A stretch of 64,000 bases of DNA from Microtetraspora niveoalba (GTDB lineage: Bacteria > Actinomycetota > Actinomycetes > Streptosporangiales > Streptosporangiaceae): positions 1 to 64,000 of the forward strand of contig NZ_BBYM01000018.1 in the NCBI RefSeq assembly GCF_001570405.1. The letters are read 5' to 3'. The notes beneath the pieces were generated by a model. The model searched no databases. It was given only the letters and a program-made list of their open reading frames with translations, and was not told where the DNA came from. Made by a program: the position numbers and the translations under genes. Shown in pieces: positions 44,029-54,698 of the stretch; position 1 is the stretch's first letter; every line of letters begins with the position of its first letter.

Positions 44029-45683
44029 GAGTGCTCCTTCACCGATTCGTTGCGGAGGGCGCGCAGCCGGTGCAGCATGCCGCCGTCTCCGAAGTGGTCG
44101 TGCAGACGGCGGTACTCCGCGTACAGCCGGTCGTAGGCGTCGGCGCGCCCGGGGTCGGGCAGGTACGCCGCCTCCGCGCGACTGCCCATCGCCGCGGCGG
44201 CCGAGGTGATGTCCGGGTACGCCCCGGCGGCGACGGCCGCGTGGATCGCCGACCCGAGGGCGCAGCCCTGGGCGGACCCGATCACCGAGAGCGGGCGGCG
44301 CAGGACGTCGGCGTAGACCTGCATCAGGAACCGGTTCCTGGTCAGGCCGCCCGCGACGACGAACTCCGCGACCGGCACCCCGGACGCCTCGAAGGCCTCC
44401 ACGATCGTGCGGGCGCCGAAGGCGGTGGCCTCGATGAGCGCCCGGTAGGTGTCCTCGGGGCGGGTGGCGAGCGTCTGGCCGACGACGACCGCGGACAGGT
44501 CGTGGTCGACCAGCACCGACCGGTTGCCGTTGTGCCAGTCGAGCGCGACCAGGCCGTGCTCGCCGACCCGCTGGGCGGCGGCGAGCTCGGTGAGGTGCTC
44601 GTGCGCGGTCAGGCCGCGCCGCTCCGCCTCCCGGTGGTAGCGGGCGGGCACGCAGGTGTCGACGAACCAGGCGAAGATGTCGCCGACGCCGGACTGCCCC
44701 GCCTCGTAGCCCCACAGCCCCGGCACGATGCCGTCGCGTACCACGCCGCACATGCCGGGCACCTCGGCGAGGGTGTCGGAGGGCATGATGTGGCAGGTCG
44801 AGGTGCCCATGATCGCGACCATCTGCCCGGGCCGTACGGCGTCCGCGGCGGCGGCGGTGACGTGCGCGTCGACGTTGCCGACCGCGACGGCGATGCCCTC
44901 GGGCAGCGTGGTCCACGCGGCGGCGCGGGCGGTCAGCCGGCCCGCGAGGCCGCCGAGGGGGGAGAGTTCCCGGCCGAGCTTGCCGGTGAAACCGGCGAAG
45001 GCGGGGTTCAGCTCGGCCAGGAAGTCCTCGGAGGGATAGCCGCCGTCCTGGAAGATCCCCTTGTATCCGGCGGTGCAGACGTTGCGGGTCTCGACGCCGG
45101 TGAGCTGCCAGACGATCCAGTCGGCCGCCTCGATCCACCGCTCGGCCGCGGCGTAGGTCTCGGGGTCCTCCTCCAGGAGCTGCAGGCCCTTGGCGAACTG
45201 CCACTCGGAGGAGATCTTCCCGCCGTACCTGGGCAGCCAGGTCTCGCCGCGCCGCGCGGCGAGCGTGTTGATCCGGTCGGCGTACGGCTGCGCGGAGTGG
45301 TGCTTCCACAGCTTGGGCCAGGCGTGCGGGCGGTCGGGGAACAGCTCGCACAGCGGCGTGCCGTCCGCTCTGGCGGGCAGGACCGTGCAGGCGGTGAAGT
45401 CGGTGCCGATGCCGACGACCTGTTCCGGGGAGACCTCGGCCTCGGCCAGCGCCCGCGGCACCGCGACACGCAGCACCTCGCACCAGTCCTGGGGCGACTG
45501 CAGCGCCCAGTCGGGGCCCAGGCGGGGTCCGCCGCCCGGCAGCCGGTCGTCGATCACCCGGTGGGCGTACTCGTGCACGGCGGCGCCCAGCTCGGCGCCG
45601 TCGGCGACCCGCACCACGACCGCTCGGCCGGACAGCGTGCCGAAGTCCACGCCGACGACGCAGCGCTCGCTGTTAGCGTTCAC
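44025..45683 (-). CDS. araB: Ribulokinase
   Basis: FGGY-family kinase phosphorylating L-ribulose; 552 aa. Seen: [20 protein letters not shown] at the N terminus, [32 protein letters not shown] (family-typical GTSTCH), [15 protein letters not shown] and the ATP site [20 protein letters not shown], then [16 protein letters not shown] choose GTG 45683 because GGAG lies 6 nt before it; the TTG at 45689 has GGAG directly abutting it. The start codon is inside an operator (45671-45684). It is the first gene of araBDA. Confidence 0.95.
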   Translation of the reverse strand: MNANSERCVVGVDFGTLSGRAVVVRVADGAELGAAVHEYAHRVIDDRLPGGGPRLGPDWALQSPQDWCEVLRVAVPRALAEAEVSPEQVVGIGTDFTACTVLPARADGTPLCELFPDRPHAWPKLWKHHSAQPYADRINTLAARRGETWLPRYGGKISSEWQFAKGLQLLEEDPETYAAAERWIEAADWIVWQLTGVETRNVCTAGYKGIFQDGGYPSEDFLAELNPAFAGFTGKLGRELSPLGGLAGRLTARAAAWTTLPEGIAVAVGNVDAHVTAAAADAVRPGQMVAIMGTSTCHIMPSDTLAEVPGMCGVVRDGIVPGLWGYEAGQSGVGDIFAWFVDTCVPARYHREAERRGLTAHEHLTELAAAQRVGEHGLVALDWHNGNRSVLVDHDLSAVVVGQTLATRPEDTYRALIEATAFGARTIVEAFEASGVPVAEFVVAGGLTRNRFLMQVYADVLRRPLSVIGSAQGCALGSAIHAAVAAGAYPDITSAAAAMGSRAEAAYLPDPGRADAYDRLYAEYRRLHDHFGDGGMLHRLRALRNESVKEHS

Positions 45684-45684
45684 A
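45671..45684. promoter_or_regulatory. Ara operator A, over the araB start codon
   Basis: TGTTAGCGTTCACA, a LacI-type operator nearly identical to those at the two arabinose-type importers (50968-50981, 55696-55709, 55828-55841, 55984-55997). It includes the GTG start of araB read on the minus strand. Confidence 0.75.
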
Positions 45685-45746
45685 TTCAACTCCAGGGGGA
45701 ACTCGTGGGGCGAAGCCGCGTGTCTCCGCCGGTCTCCGCGGGGTCT

Positions 45747-46760
45747 CTATCGGGCGGGGGCGGTGCTGGACCTGACGACGAGGGTCGGCGGCACGACCAG
45801 GCGCTCGTCCGACCCGGCTCCCGCGTCGATCCGCCGCAGCAGCACCTCGATGCAGTGCCGGCCGACCGCGCCGAAGTCCTGCCGGACGGTGGTCAGCGGG
45901 GGCGAGAAGAACTCGGACTCGGGGATGTCGTCGAAGCCGACGACGCTGATCCGGCCGGGGACCGGAACCCCCTCCTCGGAGAGCGCGCGCAGCACGCCGA
46001 GCGCCATCTGGTCGTTGGCCGCGAAGACGGCGGTGACGCCCTCCGACGCGGCCAGGATCTTGCCCGCCTCGTAACCGGCGCGCGGGCTCCAGTCACCGGC
46101 GAGCGGCTCGGGGACCTGGCGGCCCGCCTCCTCCAGCGCTGAGCGCCAGCCCTCCATCCGGCCTTCGGCCTCCAGCCAGTCGGACGGGCCGCTGACGTGC
46201 CAGACCGTCTCGTGCCCGAGCTCCAGCAGGTGCCGGACGACGAGCCTGGCCCCCTCGACCTGGTCGATGCACACCACCGGGATGTCGGCCCGGTGGGTGC
46301 CCTCGACCGCCACCACGGGCGTGTCCGCGGGCAGGCTCTCCAGCGCCCGGCTGGCCGAGTGCTGCGGGGCGACCACCACGATCCCGTCGACGCCCTGCTC
46401 GGTGAGGTAGTCGATGGCGTCGCGCACGCCCTCGGCGTCGATCGTCTTCAGGCTCACGATGCTGACGAAGTATCCGGCGGCCCTGGCCGCCTGCTGGATG
46501 CCGTAGATCGTGCTGGCCGGGCCGTACAGCGTCGTGTCGAAACTCACCACGCCGAGCGTCCGCGACCGCCGGGTGACCAGGGCGCGGGCGACCAGGTTGC
46601 GGCGGTAGCCCAGCCGGCTGATCGCCGCCTCCACCCGCGCGCGGGTGTCGGCCCGGACGTTCGGATGGTCGTTGAGCACCCGGGAGACCGTCTGGTGGGA
46701 CACTCCCGCCTCCCTGGCCACGTCGGCCATGACCGGCATGCGGTGCTTGTTCGATCCCAC
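45747..46760 (-). CDS. LacI-family regulator, likely repressor of the arabinose regulon
   Basis: A 337-aa repressor. Helix-turn-helix: VMADVAREAGVSHQTVSRVL, hinge helix RRNLVARALVTRRS, then a type I binding-protein-like domain (GVVSFDTTLYGPASTIYGIQ, TAVFAANDQMALGVLRALSE, ISVVGFDDIPESEFFSPPLT). It is encoded 63 bp upstream of araB on the same strand. Five copies of a LacI-type operator in the neighbourhood match its probable regulon. The effector is presumably L-arabinose or a related sugar. A GGAGAGAC site precedes the ATG at 46760. Confidence 0.94.
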   Translation of the reverse strand: MGSNKHRMPVMADVAREAGVSHQTVSRVLNDHPNVRADTRARVEAAISRLGYRRNLVARALVTRRSRTLGVVSFDTTLYGPASTIYGIQQAARAAGYFVSIVSLKTIDAEGVRDAIDYLTEQGVDGIVVVAPQHSASRALESLPADTPVVAVEGTHRADIPVVCIDQVEGARLVVRHLLELGHETVWHVSGPSDWLEAEGRMEGWRSALEEAGRQVPEPLAGDWSPRAGYEAGKILAASEGVTAVFAANDQMALGVLRALSEEGVPVPGRISVVGFDDIPESEFFSPPLTTVRQDFGAVGRHCIEVLLRRIDAGAGSDERLVVPPTLVVRSSTAPAR

Positions 46761-46811
46761 GGTCTCTCCTTCCGGTCCCCAAGAGCTGCTGCGATCGTAT
46801 TGCCGGAGCGG

Positions 46812-48074
46812 TCAGCCCCGGGCCCCCGCCCTGCGCTTCGTCCACACGTCGAAGGCGACGGCGGCCAGCAGGACGGCTCCCTTGACGAGCATGACGCGCT
46901 CGCTGGGCGAGCCGATCAGGGACATGCCGTTGTTGATCACGGCCATGATGAGACCGCCGGTGATCGCGCCGGCGACCTTGCCGACACCGCCCTGCACCGC
47001 GGCGCCGCCGATGAAGGCCGCGGCGATGGCGTCGAGCTCGAAGCTGTTGCCGGCCGTCGGACCCGCCTGGTTGAGCCGCCCGGCGAAGATGATGCCGGCG
47101 ATGGCCGACAGGACGCCCATATTAACGAAGATCCAGAAAACGACCTTCTTGACCTTGACGCCGGACATGACGGCCGCCTGCAGGTTGCCGCCGATGGCGT
47201 AGATCTGCCGGCCGAAGACCGTGCGGCCCGCCATCAGGGAGTACGCCAGCACCAGGACGGCCAGCAGCACCAGCACCCAGGGCAGGTTCTTGAAACGGGC
47301 GAGCTGGACGACGAGGAAGAGGATCAGCGCGGCGCCGGCCGCCATCTTGAGCGCGAACAGCGCCACCGGCTCCACGACCTGGCCGTAGCCGCGGCGGGCG
47401 GCCCGGCCGCGCCACTGCGCCGCGACCATGCCCGCGACGGCGACCAGGCCGACCAGCAGGCTGAACAGGTCGGCGCCGCCCAGCGGCCCGAGGCCGACGT
47501 TGCCGAGGTAGCCGTCGGTGAATCCGTTGGCGAGCGTGCGCACCTGGTCGGGGAACGGGCCGATGCCCTGGTTGCCCAGCACGGTCAGGGTGAGCGCGCG
47601 GAACAGCAGCATGCCGGCCAGCGTCACGATGAACGCCGGGATGCCGAAGTAGGCGACCCAGTACCCCTGCCAGGCGCCGATGAGGCCGCCGGCCACGACC
47701 GTGAGCAGCAGGGCGAGCGGCCACGGCACGCCCATGTCCACCATGAGCACCGCGGCGAGGGCACCCGTCACCGCGACCACCGACCCCACCGACAGGTCGA
47801 TGTGCCCGGCGATGATGATCAGGATCATCCCGATCGCGAGGATCAGGACGTAGGAGTTCTGGACGATGATGTTGGAGATGTTCTGCGGCTGGAGCAGCGC
47901 GCCGTCGGTGAGCACCGAGAACAGCGCGACGATGAGCGCGAAGGCTATGTAGATGCCGCCGGCGCGCAGGTTGAGCGACAGCCCGCCCAGCGACACCCGG
48001 CCTGGCAGGCGCGGCTCTTCCGGCCGGCCGCCCTTCGCGCCGGCCTCCACGCCGGCGGGCGTGATGCTGCTCAT
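46812..48074 (-). CDS. CUT2 sugar ABC transporter permease (MmsB/GguB/XylH-like)
   Basis: A 420-aa permease with about 10-12 predicted membrane helices. Seen: MILIIIAGHIDLSVGSVVAV (family motif), YWVAYFGIPAFIVTLAGMLL, IYAIGGNLQAAVMSGVKVKK, AFIGGAAVQGGVGKVAGAIT. The longer central region (about 195-260) is typical of the multiple-monosaccharide transporter branch (MmsB/GguB). It starts 5 bp after the ATPase gene. With the ChvE-like binding protein it should import L-arabinose, D-xylose or galactose-type sugars. Confidence 0.95.
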   Translation of the reverse strand: MSSITPAGVEAGAKGGRPEEPRLPGRVSLGGLSLNLRAGGIYIAFALIVALFSVLTDGALLQPQNISNIIVQNSYVLILAIGMILIIIAGHIDLSVGSVVAVTGALAAVLMVDMGVPWPLALLLTVVAGGLIGAWQGYWVAYFGIPAFIVTLAGMLLFRALTLTVLGNQGIGPFPDQVRTLANGFTDGYLGNVGLGPLGGADLFSLLVGLVAVAGMVAAQWRGRAARRGYGQVVEPVALFALKMAAGAALILFLVVQLARFKNLPWVLVLLAVLVLAYSLMAGRTVFGRQIYAIGGNLQAAVMSGVKVKKVVFWIFVNMGVLSAIAGIIFAGRLNQAGPTAGNSFELDAIAAAFIGGAAVQGGVGKVAGAITGGLIMAVINNGMSLIGSPSERVMLVKGAVLLAAVAFDVWTKRRAGARG

Positions 48075-48079
48075 CCGAG

Positions 48080-49609
<1,530 letters not shown>

Positions 49610-49628
49610 CGGAAACCTCCGAGGAAAC

Positions 49629-49701
49629 CTCCGCCTTCGGGCGGAGAAGGAATCGGACTCCCCGCAGAGCAGGGCAAAGGCTCGAGCCCCTCGCTCAGGG
49701 G
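49629..49701 (-). terminator. Two intercistronic stem-loops after the ChvE-like gene
   Basis: CCCCT-N5-AGGGG (49687-49701) and CTCCGCC-TTCG-GGCGGAG (49629-49646, a perfect 7-bp stem with a stable TTCG-type loop) lie in the 124-bp gap between binding-protein and ATPase genes. GGAGGTTTCC is repeated just after, the second copy being the ATPase ribosome site. They likely dampen read-through and protect the upstream mRNA. Confidence 0.6.
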
Positions 49702-49733
49702 CCCCGGGGACGCGCCGCCCCCGGGGCACGTCC

Positions 49734-50852
49734 CTACTTGAGCTGGTCCTCGGTGTAGTAGCCGCCGCCGACGATGACGTCCTTGTAGTTGCCCTTGTCG
49801 ACGACGACCGGGTCGAGCAGGTAGGCGGGGACGACCTTGTTCCCGTTGTCGTAGTCCTTGGTGTTGTTCACCTCGGGCGTGCCGCCCTTCAGGACGGCGT
49901 CGGCCATCTTGACCGTGGTCTCGGCGAGCTTGCGCGTGTCCTTGAAGATCGTGGAGTACTGCTCTCCGGCGACGATCGACTTCACCGACGCCAGCTCGGC
50001 GTCCTGGCCGGTCACGATCGGGTACGGCTGGCCGCCGGTGCCGTAGCCGCTGCTCTTGAGCGCCGACAGGATGCCGATGGACAGGCCGTCGTACGGCGAG
50101 AGCACGCCGTCGACCTTGGCGCCGCCGGTGTAGGTCTTGGTGAGGATGTCCTCCATGCGCTTCTGCGCGGTGGCCGGGTCCCAGCGCAGGATGGCGGCGG
50201 TCTTGAAGTCGGTCTGGCCGCTCTTGACCTTCAGCGTGCCGTCGTCGATCTTCGGCTGGAGCACCGACATGGCGCCGTTCCAGAAGAAGGTGGCGTTGTT
50301 GTCGTCGGGTGAGCCGCCGAACAGCTCGACGTTGAACGGGCCCTTCTCGCCCTTGTCCACGCCGAGGCCGGCCAGCAGCGAGGACGCCTGCTGCACGCCG
50401 ACCTTGAAGTTGTCGAAGGTGGCGTAGTAGTCGACGTTCGGGCTGTTGCGGATCAGGCGGTCGTAGGCGATGACCGGGATCTTGTTGTCGGCCGCCTGCT
50501 GGAGCTGGGAGGTCAGCGCGGTGCCGTCGATCGAGGCCACGATCAGGAGCTTCGCACCCTTGGTGATCTGGTTCTCGATCTGGTTGGCCTGGGTGGGGAT
50601 GTCGTTCTCCGCGTACTGCAGGTCGACCCGGTAGCCGAGCTTCTCGAGCTGCGACTTGACGTTGTCGCCGTCGTGGATCCAGCGCTCCGACGACTTGGTG
50701 GGCATGGTGACGCCGATCAGGGCTCCGGCGGCACCGCCGCCGGCGGCGGCGGACGCCTCCGTGTCGATCGTCTTCTGGCTGGAGCCGCAGGCCGTCATGG
50801 TCGCGGCGAGCGCGATCGCGGACATCACGCCCCCGATTCGTCCCAACCTCAT
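49734..50852 (-). CDS. Multiple-sugar-binding lipoprotein, ChvE/XylF-like
   Basis: Secreted lipoprotein of 372 aa; signal peptide with lipobox ATMTACGS. Body: [80 protein letters not shown] and [20 protein letters not shown], which match the ChvE (periplasmic multiple-sugar binding) family closely. It heads the operon with ATPase and permease. A strong promoter overlapped by an ara operator lies about 115 bp upstream. Confidence 0.95.
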   Translation of the reverse strand: MRLGRIGGVMSAIALAATMTACGSSQKTIDTEASAAAGGGAAGALIGVTMPTKSSERWIHDGDNVKSQLEKLGYRVDLQYAENDIPTQANQIENQITKGAKLLIVASIDGTALTSQLQQAADNKIPVIAYDRLIRNSPNVDYYATFDNFKVGVQQASSLLAGLGVDKGEKGPFNVELFGGSPDDNNATFFWNGAMSVLQPKIDDGTLKVKSGQTDFKTAAILRWDPATAQKRMEDILTKTYTGGAKVDGVLSPYDGLSIGILSALKSSGYGTGGQPYPIVTGQDAELASVKSIVAGEQYSTIFKDTRKLAETTVKMADAVLKGGTPEVNNTKDYDNGNKVVPAYLLDPVVVDKGNYKDVIVGGGYYTEDQLK

Positions 50853-50966
50853 CGTGCTTCTCCTCGCAGTGGGGGTTCGGCGACGCCGCCGAAGGCGGCC
50901 GCCGGCAATGAAGATTCGCCCAAACGGTGACAGAACGGAATAAAGTTCTCATGCCGTCTGGAGAGA

Positions 50967-50994
50967 TTGTTATCGTTAACATTCACGGTGTCAA
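50967..50994 (-). promoter_or_regulatory. Promoter with ara operator B for the ChvE-type importer
   Basis: On the minus strand TTGACA (50994-50989), 16 bp, TAACAA (50972-50967). The operator, read as TGTTAACGATAACA on the minus strand, occupies 50981-50968, seven bases after the -35 box and covering the -10. The arrangement is the same as at 55828-55854. Confidence 0.82.
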
Positions 50995-51039
50995 TGGGTT
51001 GCCGTGACCCGCCGGCAACGTTCGGGTAACCCTCGGCCG

Positions 51040-52035
51040 CTAGCCGCGGCGGGCCGAGATGAGCCGTTGCAGCAGGATGAAGGCGAACAGCAGCAGGCCG
51101 ATGAAGATCTTGGTCCACCAGGAGCTCAGCGTGCCCTCGAAGCTGATGATCGTCTGGATCAGGCCGAGCACCAGCACGCCGAGCACCGTCCCGAGCAGGT
51201 AGCCGGAGCCGCCGGTCAGCAGCGTCCCGCCGATCACGACGGCCGCGATCGCGTCCAGTTCCATGCCGACCGCGTGCAGGCCGTACCCGGACAACATGTA
51301 GAAGGACAGCAGCACCCCGCCGAGCGCGGAGCAGAAGCCGCTGATCGTGTAGACCGCGATCTTCGTGCGGGCCACCGGGAGGCCCATGAGCAGCGCCGAC
51401 TGCTCACCGCCGCCGACGGCGTAGACGTCGCGGCCGAGGCGCGTGTGGTGCAGCACGTACGCCGCGGCGAGCACCACGACGAGTGCCACGACCACGCTCG
51501 GCGAGACCCACAGGCCGCCGCCGAGGCGGACCTTCGTCTGCGCGAGCGCGGTGAAGGTCCCGTCGGTGATCGGGATCGACTCGGTGCCGATCGTGTAGCA
51601 CAGGCCGCGGGCCAGGAACATGCCGGCGAGCGTCACGATGAACGGCTGGATCTCGAAGTGGTGGATGATCGCGCCCATCGCCAGCCCGAGCGCCGCTCCG
51701 ATGGCCAGGACCAGCACGATCACCGCCGGGGCGGGCCAGCCGTGGCCGGTGAGCAGCGTCGCCGAGATCATCGTGGACAGCGCGACCACCGAGCCCACCG
51801 ACAGGTCGATGCCGCCGGTGAGGATCACGAACGTCATGCCGACCGCGACCACCAGAAGGAAGGCGTTGTCGACGAAGACGTTCAGCACGACCTGGCCGTC
51901 GGCGAAGCCGCGGTAGCGCAGGCCGCCCGCGACGAGCATCGCCGCGAACAACCCGGCGGTCACCAGGACGGGCACGTACTTCCTGGGCACCTTCCGCGGG
52001 AGCCCGCGGCGGCCGGCCGGGAGAGCGGCGCTCAT
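51040..52035 (-). CDS. Furanose-type sugar ABC permease (YjfF-like)
   Basis: CUT2 permease of 331 aa, about ten membrane helices: GMTFVILTGGIDLSVGSVVA, EIQPFIVTLAGMFLARGLCY, YAVGGGEQSALLMGLPVART, AVVIGGTLLTGGSGYLLGTV. Its best parallel is YjfF, the second permease of the galactofuranose importer YtfQRT-YjfF. The ATG at 52035 overlaps the YtfT-like stop by four bases. Last gene of the operon. Confidence 0.93.
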   Translation of the reverse strand: MSAALPAGRRGLPRKVPRKYVPVLVTAGLFAAMLVAGGLRYRGFADGQVVLNVFVDNAFLLVVAVGMTFVILTGGIDLSVGSVVALSTMISATLLTGHGWPAPAVIVLVLAIGAALGLAMGAIIHHFEIQPFIVTLAGMFLARGLCYTIGTESIPITDGTFTALAQTKVRLGGGLWVSPSVVVALVVVLAAAYVLHHTRLGRDVYAVGGGEQSALLMGLPVARTKIAVYTISGFCSALGGVLLSFYMLSGYGLHAVGMELDAIAAVVIGGTLLTGGSGYLLGTVLGVLVLGLIQTIISFEGTLSSWWTKIFIGLLLFAFILLQRLISARRG

Positions 52036-53078
52036 GCCGTCACCTTCACCTTCTCGTCGGGCGCCGGGCGCGGGCTCGCCGGGCGCGCGCGGCGGTGGAA
52101 CGCCTTCCTCCCGAAGGCCGGGGACTGCACCAGGCACACGAGCGTCACCACGAGCGCCTTGAACAGCAGCGTCGTCTCCGGGGGGACGCCGATGGAGTAG
52201 ATCGTGGTCGTCAGCGTCTGGATGATCAGCGCGCCCAGGACGGTGCCGCCGAGCGAGAACCGGCCGCCCGCCAGGGACGTGCCGCCGATGACGACGGCCA
52301 GGATGGCGTCCAGCTCGATCCACAACCCGGCGTTGTTTCCGTCCGCGCTGGAGACGTTGGAGCTGATCATCAGCCCGGCGACGCCCGCGCACAGCGCGCA
52401 GAACGCGTACACCGTGACGATCAGGCCGCGCGCGCGGACGCCGGCCAGCCGGCTCGCCTCGGCGTTGCCGCCGACCGACTCGATCAGCAGGCCGAGGGCC
52501 AGCCGCCGGGTGAGGAACACGGTCAGCGCCAGCACCGCGGCCACCACGACGATCCCGAACGGCAGGGTCAGCCAGTAGCCGCCGCCGATCAGCTTGTACG
52601 GCGCGCTGTTCACCGTGATGATCTGGCCGTCCGTGACGAGCTGGGCCAGGCCGCGCCCGGCCACCATCAGGATCAGCGTCGCGATGATCGGCTGGATGCC
52701 CGCCCCGGCGACGAGGAAGCCGTTCCACGCGCCGAGGGCAAGCGAGAGCGCCAGCGCGACGCCGACCGCGGCCAGCACACCGCCGACCGACCCCTGATCG
52801 CCCAGCTCGCTGATCCGCAGGCAGGCGAGCGCCCCGGAGATCGCCACCACCGAGCCGACCGACAGGTCGATGCCGCCGGTGGCGATGACCAGGGTCATGC
52901 CGGTGGCGACGAGGATCAGCGGCGCCCCGAAGCGGACGATGTCGACCAGACTGCCGTACAGGTGCCCGTCCTTCATCTGCACCGAGAAGAAGTGGTCGGT
53001 GAAGACCAGGTTGAGCAGCAGCAGCCCGGCCAGGGTGACGGCGGGCCAGAACAGGCGGTGCCGCGCGACCGCGTTCAT
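52032..53078 (-). CDS. Furanose-type sugar ABC permease (YtfT-like)
   Basis: CUT2 permease of 348 aa. Seen: ATGMTLVIATGGIDLSVGSV, IQPIIATLILMVAGRGLAQL, SVGGNAEASRLAGVRARGLI, AVVIGGTSLAGGRFSLGGTV. The segment GRGLAQLVTDGQIITVNSAP is characteristic of YtfT. It starts with ATG at 53078, overlapping the ATPase stop by four bases. Two different permeases in one operon form a heterodimer in this subfamily. Confidence 0.93.
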   Translation of the reverse strand: MNAVARHRLFWPAVTLAGLLLLNLVFTDHFFSVQMKDGHLYGSLVDIVRFGAPLILVATGMTLVIATGGIDLSVGSVVAISGALACLRISELGDQGSVGGVLAAVGVALALSLALGAWNGFLVAGAGIQPIIATLILMVAGRGLAQLVTDGQIITVNSAPYKLIGGGYWLTLPFGIVVVAAVLALTVFLTRRLALGLLIESVGGNAEASRLAGVRARGLIVTVYAFCALCAGVAGLMISSNVSSADGNNAGLWIELDAILAVVIGGTSLAGGRFSLGGTVLGALIIQTLTTTIYSIGVPPETTLLFKALVVTLVCLVQSPAFGRKAFHRRARPASPRPAPDEKVKVTA

Positions 53079-54586
53079 GACCGGGCTCCGCTCGCGATCG
53101 TCTCCATGAGGACCTCCGTGGTCAGGCCCGCGTCGTTCTCCAGCTCGGCGACCAGCCGCCGGTCGCGCAGCACGCCGACCTTGTGGCTCAGCCGCAGCAC
53201 CTCCTCCAGTTCGGCGGAGATGTACAGCACGGCCATGCCGCCGTCGGACAGCTCGGCGACCAGGCGCTGGATCTCCGCCTTCGCCCCGACGTCGATGCCG
53301 CGGGTCGGCTCGTCGAGGATGAGCAGGCGGGGCTCCAGGATGAGCCAGCGGGCGAGCAGCACCTTCTGCTGGTTGCCGCCGCTGAGGTTCCCGATGAGCT
53401 GCTCGGGGTCGGCCGGGCGGATGTTCAGGGCTGCGACGTATTTGGCGACCAGCTCGTCCTGCCTGCGGCGGGGCAGCGGCCTGGCCCAGCCGCGCGCGGC
53501 CTGCAGGGCGAGGATCAGGTTCTCCCGCACGGTGAGGCCGGGGACGAGGCCCTCGGCCCGCCGGTTCTCCGAGCAGAACGCGATGCCGTGGCCCATCGCC
53601 GCGCGCGGTGTGCGCAGCCCGGCCGTCCGCCCCGCCACGCTGACCGATCCGGTGCCGGCGTGGTCGGCGCCGAACAGCAGCCGGGCGATCTCGGTCCGGC
53701 CGGAGCCGAGCAGCCCGGCCAGGCCGACGACCTCGCCCTCCCTGATCGTCAGGGTGAACGGCTCGATCGCGCCGGGGCGGCCCAGCTCGCGCGCCTCCAC
53801 CAGGGGCGCTCCCCCGCGCGCGGGCGGCCTGGCCCCGAGCTCCTCCAGGTCGGCCAGCTCGCGGCCGATCATCTTGGCGACCAGCTCGACCTGGGACAGC
53901 TCGGCGGTCGCGTACTCGCCGACCAGCCTGCCGTTCCTGAGGATCGTCATCCGGTCGGAGATCTCGTAGATCTGGTCGAGGAAGTGGGAGACGAACAGGA
54001 TCGCGATGCCCTGCTCCTTGAGCCGGCGCATGACCCGGAAGAGCTGGGCGACCTCGCTCGCGTCGAGGCTGGACGTGGGCTCGTCGAGGATCAGCACCCG
54101 CGCCTCGACCGCCACCGCCCGGGCGATGGCCACCATCTGCTGGACCGCCAGTGAGTACGACGACAGCGGCAGTGTCACGTCGACGTCCAGGTCGAGGCCG
54201 GCCAGCAACTCGGCCGCCCGGCGGCGGACCTCCTTCCACCGGATCCGGCCGAAGCGCCGGGGCTCGCGTCCGATGAAGATGTTCTCCGCCACCGACAGGT
54301 TGGCGCAGAGGTTCACCTCCTGGTAGACGGTGCTGATCCCGGCCTGCCGGGCGGCCTGCGGCCCGCTGAACGCCACCGGGCGGCCGTCCAGCTCGATCTC
54401 GCCCGCGTCGATGCCGTACACGCCGGTCAGCACCTTGATCAGAGTCGACTTCCCGGCGCCGTTCTCGCCCATCAGGGCGTGGACCTCGCCGGGCAGCAGC
54501 CGGAAGTCGACGCCGTCCAGCGCCTTGACGCCGGGGAACTCTTTGCCGATCCCGCTTATCCGCAGGATCGGCGGGGGTACGGCCAT
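53075..54586 (-). CDS. Furanose-type sugar ABC ATPase (YtfR-like, two cassettes)
   Basis: A 503-aa ATPase with two cassettes. First: Walker [30 protein letters not shown] (the YtfR-type 'VNL' Q-loop), Walker [12 protein letters not shown]. Second: [46 protein letters not shown]. The REPRRFGRIRW segment is typical of the YtfR branch. It is separated from the binding-protein gene by a 112-bp gap with a stem-loop. Confidence 0.95.
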   Translation of the reverse strand: MAVPPPILRISGIGKEFPGVKALDGVDFRLLPGEVHALMGENGAGKSTLIKVLTGVYGIDAGEIELDGRPVAFSGPQAARQAGISTVYQEVNLCANLSVAENIFIGREPRRFGRIRWKEVRRRAAELLAGLDLDVDVTLPLSSYSLAVQQMVAIARAVAVEARVLILDEPTSSLDASEVAQLFRVMRRLKEQGIAILFVSHFLDQIYEISDRMTILRNGRLVGEYATAELSQVELVAKMIGRELADLEELGARPPARGGAPLVEARELGRPGAIEPFTLTIREGEVVGLAGLLGSGRTEIARLLFGADHAGTGSVSVAGRTAGLRTPRAAMGHGIAFCSENRRAEGLVPGLTVRENLILALQAARGWARPLPRRRQDELVAKYVAALNIRPADPEQLIGNLSGGNQQKVLLARWLILEPRLLILDEPTRGIDVGAKAEIQRLVAELSDGGMAVLYISAELEEVLRLSHKVGVLRDRRLVAELENDAGLTTEVLMETIASGARS

Positions 54587-54660
54587 GCGGCGCCCCTCTC
54601 CTCGTCCTTCGTCACCGGGCCGCCGGCGGGAGCGCCGCCGGGGCCGTCACCGGGTTCGCG

Positions 54661-54691
54661 GCGACGCCGGGGCCGGCCGCCCCGGCGTCGC
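54661..54691 (-). terminator. Intercistronic stem-loop after the YtfQ-like gene
   Basis: A perfect 12-bp stem, GCGACGCCGGGG with its complement, around a 7-nt loop. It starts seven bases beyond the stop codon of the binding-protein gene and precedes the ATPase gene by about 75 bp, as at 24607-24641. Confidence 0.78.
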
Positions 54692-54698
54692 GGTCGCG

